This document shows, piece by piece, positions 23,804-36,168 of a DNA stretch of 64,000 nt (positions within the stretch are counted from its first letter, which is position 1; every line of letters starts with the position of its first letter). The notes beneath the pieces were generated by a model. It saw only the letters and a list, made by a program, of their open reading frames with translations. It was not told the origin of the DNA and did not search any database. This stretch comes from Dactylis glomerata. Taxonomy: Eukaryota; Streptophyta; Magnoliopsida; Poales; Poaceae. Position numbers and translations under genes: made by a program. The stretch spans positions 10,632,170-10,696,169 of the forward strand of contig QXEO01000464.1 in NCBI GenBank assembly GCA_007115705.1. The letters are read 5' to 3'.

Positions 23804-26018
23804 TTTGCTGGTTCTCCCATAAATATTAGAGACAAGGATTATGATTTCTCTTTGGATTTATCTTACATATCTATTGTTGAGAAAACTCCTTTTTGTGGTA
23901 CTAAAGATGAAAGTGCTATGGAGCACATGAATGAGCTTTCTACTTTGAGTAACTTGTTTTCTGATGATATTAAGCTCCGCACTTACTTTGTTGCTAAGAT
24001 TTTTTCCTTTCTTGTTGAAAGATGCAGCTAAAACTTGGTTTAATAGTTTGTCTCTTAGGTCTCTTAATAGTCCTATTGCTTTGGTTAATGCTTTCTTTTA
24101 GAAATATTTTCCTGCTGGTGCTCAACATGCTGCTGTGCAGAAAATCTTTGACTTTGAACAGGGAAAAGGAGAGATATTGCCTGAATCTTGGACAAGGTTT
24201 TGTTCTTTAATTAGAGCTTTGCCTAAAGAGCCATTGCCTAAAAATGAACTCCTTGATATATTTTATAATGGACTAACGGATGAATCTAAGACATATCTGG
24301 ATAGTTGTGCTGGTTGTGTTTTCAGGGAAAGAACTCCGGCTGAAGCTGAGGAACTAATGGCTAAAATAAGCCAGAATCATGATGATTGGACTCTAGTTGA
24401 GCCAACACTAGCACCAACACCTGCGCCAGTCCCAAAGCCTACACTGAAGAAGAGAGGGATGATTGAATTAAATGATGAAGTTATGAAGAAAGCTAAGAAA
24501 TCTCTTAAGGAGAAAGGTATTAAATCCGAAGATGTGAAGAATTTACCTCCTATAGAAGAATTATGTAAGCCAATCCCTCACTCATCTACTATCGAGGTAC
24601 ACTCTCTCCAACGCTTTGATGAAAGAGATATTCCTTACCCTAAACCTCCTGATCAATGCTTAGATGAATTTGATAATTTTATTGTTAAGCAAGAAAATTT
24701 TAATAGAATGGTGCAGAATCGTTTGGTGGAAAATTCTAGAGCTATTAACAAGTTGCAGGATATTGTGGAGAGAACCTCCAATGATGTGAAGATACTTGTT
24801 AAACATTTTCAAATGGTTCAAACATGAATTGATCAGCTTACCAAGGTGCAAAAAGACTTGCTAGTTAATGCCGCAAGAGAGAAGCAAGCATGTGAAGTAC
24901 GCACAAGAAGAGGTGCTACCACTCAAGACCCCTTATATCCTGAAGGACATCCTAAGAGGATCGAGCAAGATTCTCCGCGTACTTCAAGTGATGATATTCC
25001 TTCCAAGAAGAAGAAGAAGAAGTATAAAACAACTACAGAATCATCTGATGCAGGTAAAGATCCTAACAGTGTTTCTATTTCTGATGCTGAAACTGAACCA
25101 GGTGATGCTTCCGATAAAGAAGAAGTGGAAGAGGAACCAGAAAAGATTGATAAGAATGCAAAGTACACCAAAGAAGATTTCATTGCCAACAAGCATGGTA
25201 ATGAGAGAGAACCTTGGGTGCAGAAACCAATGCCTTTTCCTAGTAAGAAACACAAATCCAAGGAAGAAGAATACTACAACAGGTTTTGTGAATGGACGAA
25301 ACCTTTATTTTTGCAAATTCCTTTGGCTGATGCTATTAGAATGCCTCCTTATGCAAAATATATAAAAGATATTGTTACTAACAAAAGAAAGATTCCTAAT
25401 GAGGAAATTTCCACTTTACTTGCTAATTATTCTTTTGATGGTGAAGTTCCAGAGAAGCTTGGAGATCCAGGTATACCAACTATTCCTTGCTCCATTAAAA
25501 ATAACTATGTTAGAACTGCTTTATGTGATTTGGGAGCTGGAGTTAGTGTCATGCCTTTTTATCTTTATAAGAGACTTGATCTAGAAAAATTGGTATCAAC
25601 TGATATATCTTTGCAAATGGCTGATAAGTCTACTACTATTCCTATTGGTATATGTGAAAATGTTCCTGTTCAGGTTGCTAATAGTTGTTTGATATTAACT
25701 GACTTTGTTGTGTTGGAAATGCCTGAAGATGATAACATGTCTATTATTCTTGGGAGACATTTTCTAAATACTACAGGAGCGGTTATTAATTGCAATCAAG
25801 GAAAAAGTGACTTTTAATGTCAATGACAAAGAGTATACGGTCTATTTTCCCAAGAAGATTGATAGAAAAATGCTCTAAATTCAATCAAGCATGTTGAGAC
25901 CATCAAAGTTGGTCAGATTATTTATTCAGAGCAAAAGCCCAAGGAAGAATATAAAATTATTATGATTGGGACTATGCCTATCAAAGTTGAGGTAACAAGA
26001 CTTGATCAACCTTGTTAA
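23804..26018 (+). pseudogene. Element E gag-protease ORF, main part
   Basis: Continues the frame broken by F. It shows the plant Retrotrans_gag core (KTWFNSL, then FPAGAQ, ESWTRF, DIFYNGL, TYLDSCAG; about 24020-24390). A Lys/Glu-rich linker and a retropepsin domain follow, with catalytic D-L-G-A-G at 25527-25541 and LGRHFL near the end of the domain. Damage: a frameshift near 24005-24020, in-frame stops at about 24100 (TAG) and 24825 (TGA), and a one-base gain near 25803 that cuts the protease tail. No reverse transcriptase follows. The product would have been the capsid and protease polyprotein of a partner-dependent element. Confidence 0.8.
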
Positions 26019-26778
26019 CAAAGTGATTTTATATGAATGAAACTTCGTTTTCACCGCATCCACTCCACCTCACTTATATTTACTTTCACCAATTATATTC
26101 CTTTAGTTTAAGTTACATAATTAGAATATCTTAGAGCTGCTGCATACTTGAGTTTGATTTGCTTGCAGTCATTCCATTGTCGTTTTCCCGAGTTTTATCC
26201 TTTTATCGTTTTTCTGAAAAATCCTTGAAAATAAAGTTTCTCGAAAAATTCCAGAAAAATCTTTATAAATTTTTATGTCAAAAATGGGACAGAGAGGCAC
26301 CTGGGAGACACCAGGAGGGGCTGTCACGCCACCACACACACAGGGGGCGTGGCCCAGCCCTGGCCGCGCCCACCTACTGTGAGGGGGCCCCACCTGGCCT
26401 CTCACTTATCTCTTCCTCCCCAGCTCTTTCTCTCTCCCGAAAACAACGACACACCTGCTCAAACTCGAGTCCTTGCTGTTCTTCATCACGATTTTCAATC
26501 TCCTTGCTCAGCCCATCATTTCTGCTGAGATTTGGAGCAATTGTTCTCCGGTATGTGACTCCTCCGCTTGTCCAAGTAGAATTTCTTTTGGTAAAGTATT
26601 CCTTGAGTATTTTAGCATTGTAGGTGGCAGGATAAATGAGTATGCATGGTTGTTCTATTGCTTAGAAATGTTATTTTGATGCATGTTAGCTCTCTATTAA
26701 CTCACTATGGTAGTTTCCTACATTTGCTTGTCTCAAAATCACTTTTTATGAGGTTTGTTAAAAAATTTAGAGAAGGAA
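26019..26778 (+). mobile_element. Element E spacer with LTR-like promoter segment
   Basis: Untranslated stretch between the two ORFs of E. At about 26330-26385 it closely matches the GC-rich promoter-proximal part of the LTR of E (6655-6705), including CCCAGCCCTGGCCGC. A splice-donor-like CCGGTATGTG follows at about 26549-26558. This suggests a second promoter or leader for ORF2. No TATA box is obvious. Confidence 0.5.
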
Positions 26779-27913
26779 ATGGACAACTTTACATATGGAG
26801 AAGTGTTTGAAAGTGATGCACCAAGGTCATCAAGGCCTTCAAGATCCACTACTCGATATAGGATGTCCTATAATGAAGATCTCATGTTACCGAACCTTGA
26901 GGGAGACGATGGAGATGCACATCTATTGACCTTCCCTTGTGCTAATTTTTTTGCGTGATGCAGGGATTCTTGATGATTTCTTGCTCCTTGTTAACAGGGT
27001 TGGATTGACTACATACATGATGGATGAGAGTAATCAATATGCTATTCTCATAAAGATTTTTGTTGAAAGTTTTAAATTTGCTAACTCTCATTTCAATCCT
27101 TCCATTGCATTCAAAATATATGATAAGTCTATCACCATGTCTTTGGAAAGGTTTTGTACTATTTTAGGTATTCCCATGTTTAGAACGGCCAAGAAGATAC
27201 TACATCAGCCCGCTGATTTGTTGGAGCTCTACCGAGGAGTAACCAACGATGATGACCGCACCACACAGCGTGGCAAGATAAGAAACATTCAACTCCCAGC
27301 TATTAGATATTTTACTTACTATCTTGCCACTAGTGTACTTGGTAGAGGAAATACTAGCAATATCTCTAACTATCATTTAGCTTTTCTAGCTACCGCTCTT
27401 GATGTTAGTAGGAAGTATAACCTCGGTGCTATTATTGCTCATCGCCTAGCCGCTAGGGGACCTATTTATGGAGGTATTATTGCTGCACGCATTGTTGCTA
27501 CTCTTGAACTTCCTATTGCTCCTCATGATATATTGTTGACTCCACAGAGGCTTGATCTTGCTACCATGAAGCTCCATCACTTTGTTACTGCTAACTCTTG
27601 TGCAGGGAAATTAGTTTATAGAATGTTATTTACGGATGGAGAGGAAAGGGAAGTGCTCTTGCCACAACCCAGTTTGTTTAGTATTGATAACAGGCCATGG
27701 TCACGCATGAAAGAGGAGTTGGACGAGCGGCTTAGGGTGCTCGGCTTCAACGTACAGCATGGCATCGTGGACCAGGAGGAAGAGGAGGAGCCTGCCTATC
27801 ATAACACCACATACCACTCCGGGGCATCCTCGAGCTCGTACCAGGACGAAGGTACTTCTTCGTCACACTTTGGAGGTGCCACCTCGTGGCCGAGTTGGCC
27901 GAGTTGGGATTGA
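26779..27913 (+). pseudogene. Element E ORF2 (accessory protein, Athila-type?)
   Basis: About 377 codons with one frameshift. The first part (ATG at 26779, MDNFTYGEVFESDAPRSS) is open to 26958. The main part is open from 26939 to 27913 in another frame. The switch lies at a run of seven T near 26946-26952, and six T would keep the frame. The middle carries MSLERFCTILGIP and a His/Arg-rich helical region. The tail has a poly-Glu run and repeated WPSW. It resembles plant retrotransposon accessory ORFs of the Athila type, recognised from memory only. It has no catalytic motif, signal peptide or clear membrane segment, so it is not a typical envelope protein. A purine tract follows at 27936. Confidence 0.6.
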
Positions 27914-27935
27914 TCTCCACTTAGGCCAAAAGCCT

Positions 27936-27950
27936 AAGCTTGGGGGGAGG
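27936..27950 (+). other. Internal polypurine tract of element E
   Basis: AAGCTTGGGGGGAGG, 23 bp after ORF2; 14 of 15 bases are the same as the terminal tract at 39046-39060. A, B and C have extra tracts at the matching place. Confidence 0.7.
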
Positions 27951-29080
27951 TACGCCGATGATTCACTCATCTACATATCATATTTTGTCGGTCCTTTGTA
28001 TATTCATGTTTCGCTTTCTTTATTGTTCTCGTTCTTATTTCTGCTTTCCAAAACACAAAAAGACCAAAAATATTTCCGTTGTTTCTCTCTATTTGTTTCT
28101 TTAGCTTTCTACCTTTGGTTTGCTTTACTTGCTATTTTTGGTTTGGTATTTGAAAAATCCAAAAATATTTTGCTTTGCTCGCTATTTTCTTTCGCTCTTG
28201 TTTCAAAAATCGAAAAACCCAAAATTATTTGTTGCTCTTCTTCGGTTTTGTAAAGTTTGTTGCAGAGTTCAGTCTCCCGTGACTCATTTGGAGCTTGGTA
28301 TTCACTTCATATTATTCAAGCCACACAAGTGAAAGGCAATAATGATGACATATGACAATCCGAGATGTGGTAAGAGGCTGGTATGAACTCTATTTGTTTT
28401 CATTTTTGTACATATACTCATCTATGTGGACATGCTTAGTCGGTTCATGTAAGGTATATGTTATCTAATGGATGCTTTGTAGTTCTTGCTTTCATATGAT
28501 TAGTTCCAATTTACTAATAGTTTGTAGCATGTCATGTAGATGCTTGCATGCATTGTTTTACTCATAATATGGTATGTCATTGTGGTATCCACCTCTGAAA
28601 GCTTCATTTGAATCGACTTGGCACATGCTCAAGCATGCATATGACTGAACAAAAAGTCAATTAAGCCTCGATGATTTACTTTGCCTCAGAGTTCTCGTAT
28701 CATTTTTATGCCTATATTAATTTTGTTTTGTCGCAAGCATGATTATGACAGTTATTGCTCTCTCGATTGTCGCTTCCCTGTCTTTTGCTAGCCTTCACTT
28801 ATACTGAGTATGAGCTCTACTCGTGCATCCAATTACCAAAAACCAAGTTTTTCCAAAGAGTCCACTATAAATTCCTATGCATGGTATTTTAAAGCCATTC
28901 CAAGTAAATTTTCATGTGCTACCTTTCAAAACTTTCAAATACTTCTCATTTTGTGCCACTGTTTTTAGCTCATGAGGACGTAGTGGTCGGAATTGCTATC
29001 TTCCATATTAAATTGAGTACCCCTCGACTAGGCAGCTTCATCTGCTCGTCATTAATTTTGCAAGGGAGCTGGTCAGACCA
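27951..29080 (+). mobile_element. Element E 3' untranslated region, first part
   Basis: No gene. From about 28600 it is homologous, in reverse, to the 3' regions of A, B and C; GAGCTCTACTCGTGCATCCAA at 28812-28832 is an example. It is cut by the Helitron at 29081. Confidence 0.7.
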
Positions 29081-30140
29081 TCTATTATATTATTAAAACA
29101 ACTAACAACCAACGGTGTAGATTTGTCACGCTAAACATAAGAGGTATACACGGTGGCGATTGATACGATCAAAAGAGACTTAGGAGTCAGGGATTATCAT
29201 AGATCGCGTGAAGGTATCATACAAGGAAACTTATGGTGCAAGGACATTTATTGTCCGCTCGATGCATGACTAGAAAAATAGAATTGGAGACCGTCACGGC
29301 GTCATGGTATGCTAGCGAAATATAATCAAATCACATCGCGAGCTGTAGCAGGCTCACGTTCTCATGAGTTTTTTAAAAAAGGCTCACGTTCTCATGCTAG
29401 GGAGAGATGCGATTGCTCTCCGGGGCAATCTTGCTACTTCTAGCTAGCTTCAATAAAGGCCGAGCGACCGGCGGCCTCGCTCCGCCACATCAAGAAGCTG
29501 CAATGTCTTCTTAGCTAAGCCTAGATCATGATCTGCCTTGCTGCAGCTCAAGCGGATGGCATCTGAATTGACGAGAAATTGGAGATGGCGTCGTCCCCCG
29601 GCGAGTCGGCGATGACGGCCAGAGCGCTGACGATCTTGCTCCGGCAAAGCGACAAAGCCTGTGAATGAGTAAGTCTACACGGCGAGAGCGTCGACACACT
29701 TAATCCGGTGAAGCAACAAAGCCTGTGAAGTGTACGGTGTGCGGCGGTGAGGACATAGCTAGGATCGATGGAGACTGTGATGAGAAACACAACACGTTGG
29801 CAGCAGAAGATCTGGCTACCTATCAGGGCGCCCCTACAGTTTGCAATGTGTCGCGTTTAGCATCCACTTGCTTCTAAAAAATCAGTGAAACTGACAGCCC
29901 ATTGCCTCAAGTCGATTCAAGTAGGTTCAGTTTTCTCCTTGAGCAACATGCGGTGCATGCGTTGGTCATCAGAGCATTTCATGAAGTACAGGCAAGACCT
30001 TGCAAATATCCGTCGTAAGTATGGTAGATAGAGCAATTAGTACGTATCAGGAGTCGGTCCAACTGATGAGAAAAGACAGGGCCTAAACAATGAATACACA
30101 CGGGTCATGGTGTCATAGGAGATGAAGACACAAAAAGGTA

Positions 30141-30298
30141 CTCCCTCTGTTTCAAAATATAAGATGTTTTAGGTTTATGAAGTATATGTATCTAGACACC
30201 TTTTAGTGTGTAAGTTCACTCAAATATACACAATAAAAGATGTCTAGATACATTTGCTTCACAAACCTAGAATATCTTATATTTTAAAACGGAGGGAG
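30141..30298. mobile_element. Stowaway (Tc1/Mariner) MITE
   Basis: 158 bp with terminal inverted repeats CTCCCTCTGTTTCAAAATAT and its partner ending AAAACGGAGGGAG, flanked by TA at 30139-30140 and 30299-30300. No coding capacity. Nested in the Helitron. Confidence 0.92.
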
Positions 30299-30935
30299 TA
30301 CGTACCATGTTCATCCAAAATATTTACATTGCCAACTGTGATTGCTCGATGATGTTTATGACGCGATAGACATGGGCAATGTCAGGAAACAGTATCCAAT
30401 GCAAAACACGGGAACAATTAAGAGGAGTAAGTTGTAAAGTCTAAGTGAGTGAGAATGTCGTTTTACTAGCAAAAAATATGTGAATATATTACATTATATA
30501 GGTATCCCTGAAATCGAGGCTAGGGATTGTTATGAAGAGTTGCTTTGTTTATTTTGGCGAGAAATTGCAGAATATCCAAATGCTGAATATATACGTTGAG
30601 GGACGAGGAGCGGTCAAAGACCAAAAAAATGAAGATCGGTATGAAAGCCAATATATGGACTCACATTAGTCTTCAGTTTGTAAGAAATCGGCTAAGAAAT
30701 ACACCTGGTATTGTATTTTGTCAAGATTTATAATTTCTGCTTCAATCTATTCAATTCACATCTAATCACTGGCTAATTTCATCAATCGATATTTCATTGT
30801 GAGTCAAATAGCATGAATAAAAGTAAAACGAAATATATTATAACAACACATAGTAAATATATTTGTTTGTGAGATCAAATACCTAGGTGAGAAAATAAAT
30901 ATGAATATATAAGTAACAATAAATAAAAAATCTAG

Positions 30936-30951
30936 CCGCGCAAATGCGCGG
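30936..30951 (+). other. Helitron 3' hairpin
   Basis: CCGCGC-AAAT-GCGCGG, the terminator hairpin near the 3' end of the Helitron. Confidence 0.85.
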
Positions 30952-30964
30952 GCTACTTAGCTAG

Positions 30965-31576
30965 TTATAATCTAATTTCAAAAAAAGCACTCCTCCATGG
31001 TATGTGAAAGTTGGTGGGCACCCGATGGAATCGGTTAGCCATGGTTTGAGAAAAGAAAAAAGGTGGGGAGGAGTGCCAAAGCTTTATAAAAGAGCACCAA
31101 TGTGCCAAAATTTCAAAGAACTCGGAACTGCTCTCACTTGTTTATTATGGAAGATAGCAAGTCCCCATTGTCAGTCATTGACATGAAACAACCACCTCTC
31201 AAAATAAATTTTTCTCACTGTTTAACAAATGAAAAGCACTAGCACATGTTAAATCACTGCTTCCCTCTGCGAAGGGCCTTTCTTTTACTTTTATGTTGAG
31301 TCTTCATCTTCTAACTTTAAAGCACTTCTTGAGAGCATAGCTGTTATTCTTAGTGTAATGAGCTTGTCCCAGAACACGGTTAATTGTGGTATAACTTTGA
31401 TGCTTGTATCTTTGATATTTTTACTTCTAGTCTTCTCTTGAACTTCAGAGGTGCCTCAGCATTTATGTTTTGCTCCACAAATAAAGGCAAGCGGGATACC
31501 ACTCTTTCATATCATTTATGAGCATTACAATCTTGCAACTTCTTATGTTTCATGTTACTTGTTATTAGTATGTTGG
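30965..31576 (+). mobile_element. Element E 3' untranslated region, second part
   Basis: Resumes after the Helitron. The segment at about 31255-31305 (CTTCCCTCTGCGAAGGGCC and on) matches the reverse complement of 9190-9240 in A. No gene. Confidence 0.65.
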
Positions 31577-31581
31577 CGCTC
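31577..31581. repeat. Target-site duplication of element B, left copy
   Basis: CGCTC, repeated at 38866-38870. Confidence 0.93.
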
Positions 31582-33229
31582 TGATGCTACCGAGTTGATG
31601 AAGTAAATAACCGGCCAGTTGAGAACCCCAAGAGAAGGTTTGATGAAGATAGCAGCAAGTTTTCCCTCAGTTAAGAAACCAAGGTATGTCGATCAGGAGA
31701 AGAGCAGACAATACGACTGAAGGTGATGCAGACTGGCTTAGCGATAGCTTCGGACAATTTATATATGGCGCCTCATCCAAGCTTTGCTTTGCTAGCTGCA
31801 ACGTGGAACCTGCACACACACAACCAAGTACTTTGTTCCCAACTTATGATGAGGTTGTCAATCTCACCGGTTTGCTTGAATCAAAGGTTATGAGCGTATC
31901 GAGCGGAAAATAGTAGAAGTATGCGAGTAAAGTAAACAGTGCGAGTAAAGTAAACAGGTGATAGCAATATGATGGAAATAGGGCTGGGGTCCACAGTTCA
32001 CTAGTGGTGTCTCTCCATAAGATAAATAACACATGCTGGGTAAACAAATTACAGTTGGGCAATTGATAGAATAAAGATAACGTGATATGTCAAGAAGATC
32101 ACTATGCGATTTACTCTGGGCATTACAACAAAATAAATAGAACGCCATCCAACTGCATCTAAGACTAATAATCCACTTGTGGCGAATCAATCCGAGAACT
32201 CCACAAGTATTAAGTTGCCAACAACAGATAATTGCATTAAGCAAAGTGTGTAATGTAAACAAAGCATATGCCCTCGAGCATATGAATGTTGTTTTCTCCC
32301 TAGTAGCAACAACACATATACAACCTTAGAGGTTTCTGTCACTCCCCCAGATTAAATAGAGGCATGAACCCACTATCGAGCATAAATACCCCCTCTTGGA
32401 GTCACTAGCAACTACTCGGCCAAGATAGCTACTAACAACGGAGAGCATGCAAGATCATAAACAACATAGAGATAACAAAAGATATATTTCTGTATAGCAA
32501 CTCAATCATAACACCAATATTCATCGGATCCCAACAAACCAAACATGTAGAATTACATAATGGTGATCTCAATCATGTAGGGCAGCTCATGAGATCTAAA
32601 CATGAAGCACATGGTGGAGGAGACAACCATCTAGCTACTGCTATGGACCCATAGTCCAAGGTAGACTACTCACTCATCGCTCCGAAGGCAAGCATGGAGA
32701 TGAAGAAGACCTCCGGTGGTGATTCCCCTCTCCGGCAGGGTGCCAGGAAGAGCTTCTGGACCCTCCCGATCTTCGGGTCGACGGCGGTGGCGGATCGCGA
32801 TGTGTTCTAGAAAATTGATCGGGTACTTAGGTTTTTTTTTCTGTCGGGGGGTCTTTATAGGCGAAGGGGCATCGTCAGAGGTGGCCCGAGGGACTCTCAC
32901 ACATAGGGGGCGCGGCCAGGCCCTTGGCCGTGCCGCCCTGGTGTGTGGGGCCCTCGTGGCCCCCCTCCAACTCCTCTTCGGATCTCTGGAAGCTTCTGGG
33001 AAAAATAAGACTTCAGGAACTTGTTTCGTCCAATTCTGAGAATATTTCCTGTGTATCACTTCTGAAACACAAAAACAGCAGAAAACAGGGACTGGCACTG
33101 TGGCGACTTGTTAATAGGTTAGTTCCGGAAAATGCATAAAAGTGCCACGAAGTGTAACGAAACAGTAGGCAAATGGTGTAAAAACAAGCATGGAGCATAA
33201 AAAATTATAGATACGTTGGAGACGTATCA
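31582..33229 (-). mobile_element. Element B 3' LTR
   Basis: Minus-strand start TGATACGTCTCC, end GGTAGCATCA. Purine tract AAGCTTGGGGATGCT abuts at 33230-33244. Confidence 0.93.
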
Positions 33230-36168
33230 AGCATCCCCAAGCTTAACTCCTGCTCGTCCTCGAGTAGGTAAGTGATAACAAAAGTATAATTTTTGAGGTG
33301 ACATGCACCTACACAATCTTGATCATATATGTAAGCATTTGTGAGCTAGGATCATAAGAACTTAAAACATGGGCATGAAGATATAATCTTGACAATAGAA
33401 ACTTAGCAACCATGTTGTAAACATGAAAATGAACACAAACAAAAGATCATGAAAATGAAACAATGAAAGTCAAACGTGTGTTCAAATCATAAGGAAAAAA
33501 CATACAAATGGTTTTCAGCTTGTCCTTCAAAGAGAGCAAAACATAAATGCATAGGACACCTTCAAGTTTAAGAGGGCGACTAGATACAAATAATTTGAGA
33601 ACAAGTGAAACCAACAATATGAATCAATCAATGAAAACTTTGGGACAATGCAAATTATACTAGGAATGACAACTATGCTCTCTTCTGGTTCATAAAGAAA
33701 GAAGGTGGTGACTCAACATAAAAGTAAAAGAAAGGCCCTTCGCGGAGGGAAGCAGTGATTGCAAGTTTTATAGACCTTCAAAAATTATGTTACTTACCAG
33801 CTTTGAGCTCTCATTGCCCCCATCATAAGCATCTTGAATGGTTAGAGTTAATGCGAGAACAATTATGATGCATATGCTTGACAAATCATAAGTTGAAAAC
33901 CTCGTGGCCCGTGAATACGAGTACCCAAACCTCATGCTACTCAACTTAGAGTCCCAAGCAAGGCTCTTGTCATTGTAAGTATATATGTATCATCGAGAAC
34001 CGCCAACGGGGTACCTCCGTGCCCGATGACATGGAACAAGCCCACATCAAAATGACAGGACAAGCAGACAATGAACACCTCGACATCTCTTTTATTTGCC
34101 ATTTGTAAAGCTTTTTATTGTGAGATGCGTCGTCGAATGTCCACCATGGGTATGCTGCAAATTTCCACCATAAATTATGCATGGCTTAGATTGGCAGCCC
34201 AGGCGTTTCCCTAACACATATACAAACTCCATGATCCCCACAAGATTCCTAATTCATTTCACACCGCGGGCATCCATAAACAAAAGATCACGATATCAAC
34301 TCAAATAAGAAGTGCAATGTTGAAAGCTTGCCCCATGACAACATGGTTGGGCTAGAATCCAACTTACAACATGCAAGCATAACAACTCAACATAAGAGAC
34401 CATAATGTCAAAATTTTAAGAACAGGAAAAAGTAAAGTGCGCCTTCCGGTTCGTGAGAGCTTGACTGACCAATTTTCGCATAACACTTGGTAAGAGTTTA
34501 ATTTGAAGAGTAGATAAAAGTAAGTCAAATTTACTTGGAATAGCAAATTGCTAGTAGGTATGTATGATGGACACTTTGGAAAACTTTGGCTTTTAGGAGT
34601 TGGATGCACGAGTAGAGCTCATACTCAGTACAAGTCGAGGGCTAGCAAAAGACTAGGATCGACCAACTAAGAGAGCAATAATGGCCATAATCATGCAAAG
34701 CGACAAAGCGACATTAAAAGAAGTATAAGATGGCATCAAAAGTCAAAAACTAAATGATCATAGAGGCTATTGGAGACTTTGTAAGAGTCTAACATGTGTG
34801 AGCATGCGTCAAGTCAACCCAAATAAAGCATCAAGGAGAAAACCAAAATAATGCTTCCAAACGATAAAAACAACGCATGATTTTTTCAAAGGCTCATTAA
34901 GCAATCTCAGTTATTTGAGACAAGTCATGCTACAGCAAAACCACTAAGCATACTATCAAAAAGACATCAAGCATGATATGAAAAAGCCTAAGCCGCAGTC
35001 TACACAAGCTCCTTCTTGTACCACTTTTTTGCACAAAGCTTTTTCTCTTTTCCAACTCCATTTGAAATTTTTTTAAGACACCTCTTTTGATGAAAACCAA
35101 TAAAGATCAGAGGCAAAAATACACCTTGATGAAAAGATATGATAAGTTCTGAATGCAAATCAAGGCGAAAACGAAAACCAAAAGCAGTAGCAGAAAAAGA
35201 AGAACACTCGATTTTTGATAAGAGTGAAAACTAGAGCGTTCTTAGCAAATGAAAAGCAAGGCAACTTCTCCAAAAGAAATTTGTTGGGGTCCAACCATTT
35301 ATTGCAGCAAACAAAACTAAACTAAAATAAAAACTAAAAAGAACTGATGCTCCAAGAAAAATGCATAGTGCATGAAGCAATAAAAATATAGTGTCTTGAA
35401 AGGTGACCTGATTTTTGCCGATGAAAAAGGGGTGCCTCGGGGGCATCCCCAAGCTTTGACGCTTGTACTTCTTAGATATTTCTTGGGGTGATGCATGGGC
35501 ATCCCCAAGCTTGAGCTTTTGTCCATTCTTCAACTCATCTCATCATTCTCCAATCCCTACACTTGAAAACTTCCTTCATACAAAACTAAACACAAATCTA
35601 TTAGCAACATTAGTGCAAGCATAACATATAATCAACCTCTTTTTGCTTCAGGTTTCAACCCAAAACCACCACATATAAAGTATATACTACTGTAGCAACT
35701 TCCCCAAAAGTTCCATGATCAAAAGAACTCAAAAAGAAAGTGATAAAGCGGCAAAAACGAATAGTGGCAGAAATCTGTCAAAACAGAACAGCTGACAAAG
35801 GTCGAATTTTTGAGGGGTTTTCTGTTGCTCAAATCAAAAAGTGTTCAACTAACGAAAGTTTGGATATAACCTGGGGCATATGCACAAGAAATCGCAGGTC
35901 CAAAAGATATACAGAGAAGTTATACGAATTTTTACGGTGCAGCACCGAAAACAGTTTCAGGACAGCAACATCCCCAAATCTTTACCTCACTCGAATTAGA
36001 GGCTTCTCTTGGCACAACAATGAAATAAAAAGGATAAGGAGCGGTCATTACAGTAGTAATGACTTCCAAGACTCAAATAAAAGAAAAAGTACTGAAAATA
36101 AAACATTGGGTTATCTCCCAAGAGTGCTTTTTTTTAACGCCTTTGAGCTAGGCGTAGAAAATTGCGAA
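33230..36168 (-). mobile_element. Element B untranslated 3' region with polypurine tracts
   Basis: About 2.9 kb, collinear with A and C, no gene. Terminal purine tract at 33230-33244; internal copies at 35443-35456 and 35499-35512. Confidence 0.8.

Larger units (their letters stand above)
29081..30964 (+). mobile_element. Non-autonomous Helitron
   Basis: Starts TCTATTATATTATTAAAAC and ends GGGCTACTTAGCTAG, inserted between A (29080) and T (30965) with no target duplication. A perfect 6-bp-stem hairpin (30936-30951) lies 13 bp from the CTAG end. All these are Helitron hallmarks. 1,884 bp, with no Rep/helicase ORF. It carries a Stowaway MITE and a GC-rich stretch at 29440-29830 that could be a captured gene piece, though no protein is recognised in it. 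Confidence 0.85.

Noticed and set aside
29450..29790. Small ORFs on the minus strand in the Helitron
   Set aside because: No recognisable protein; listed only as a possible captured GC-rich fragment.
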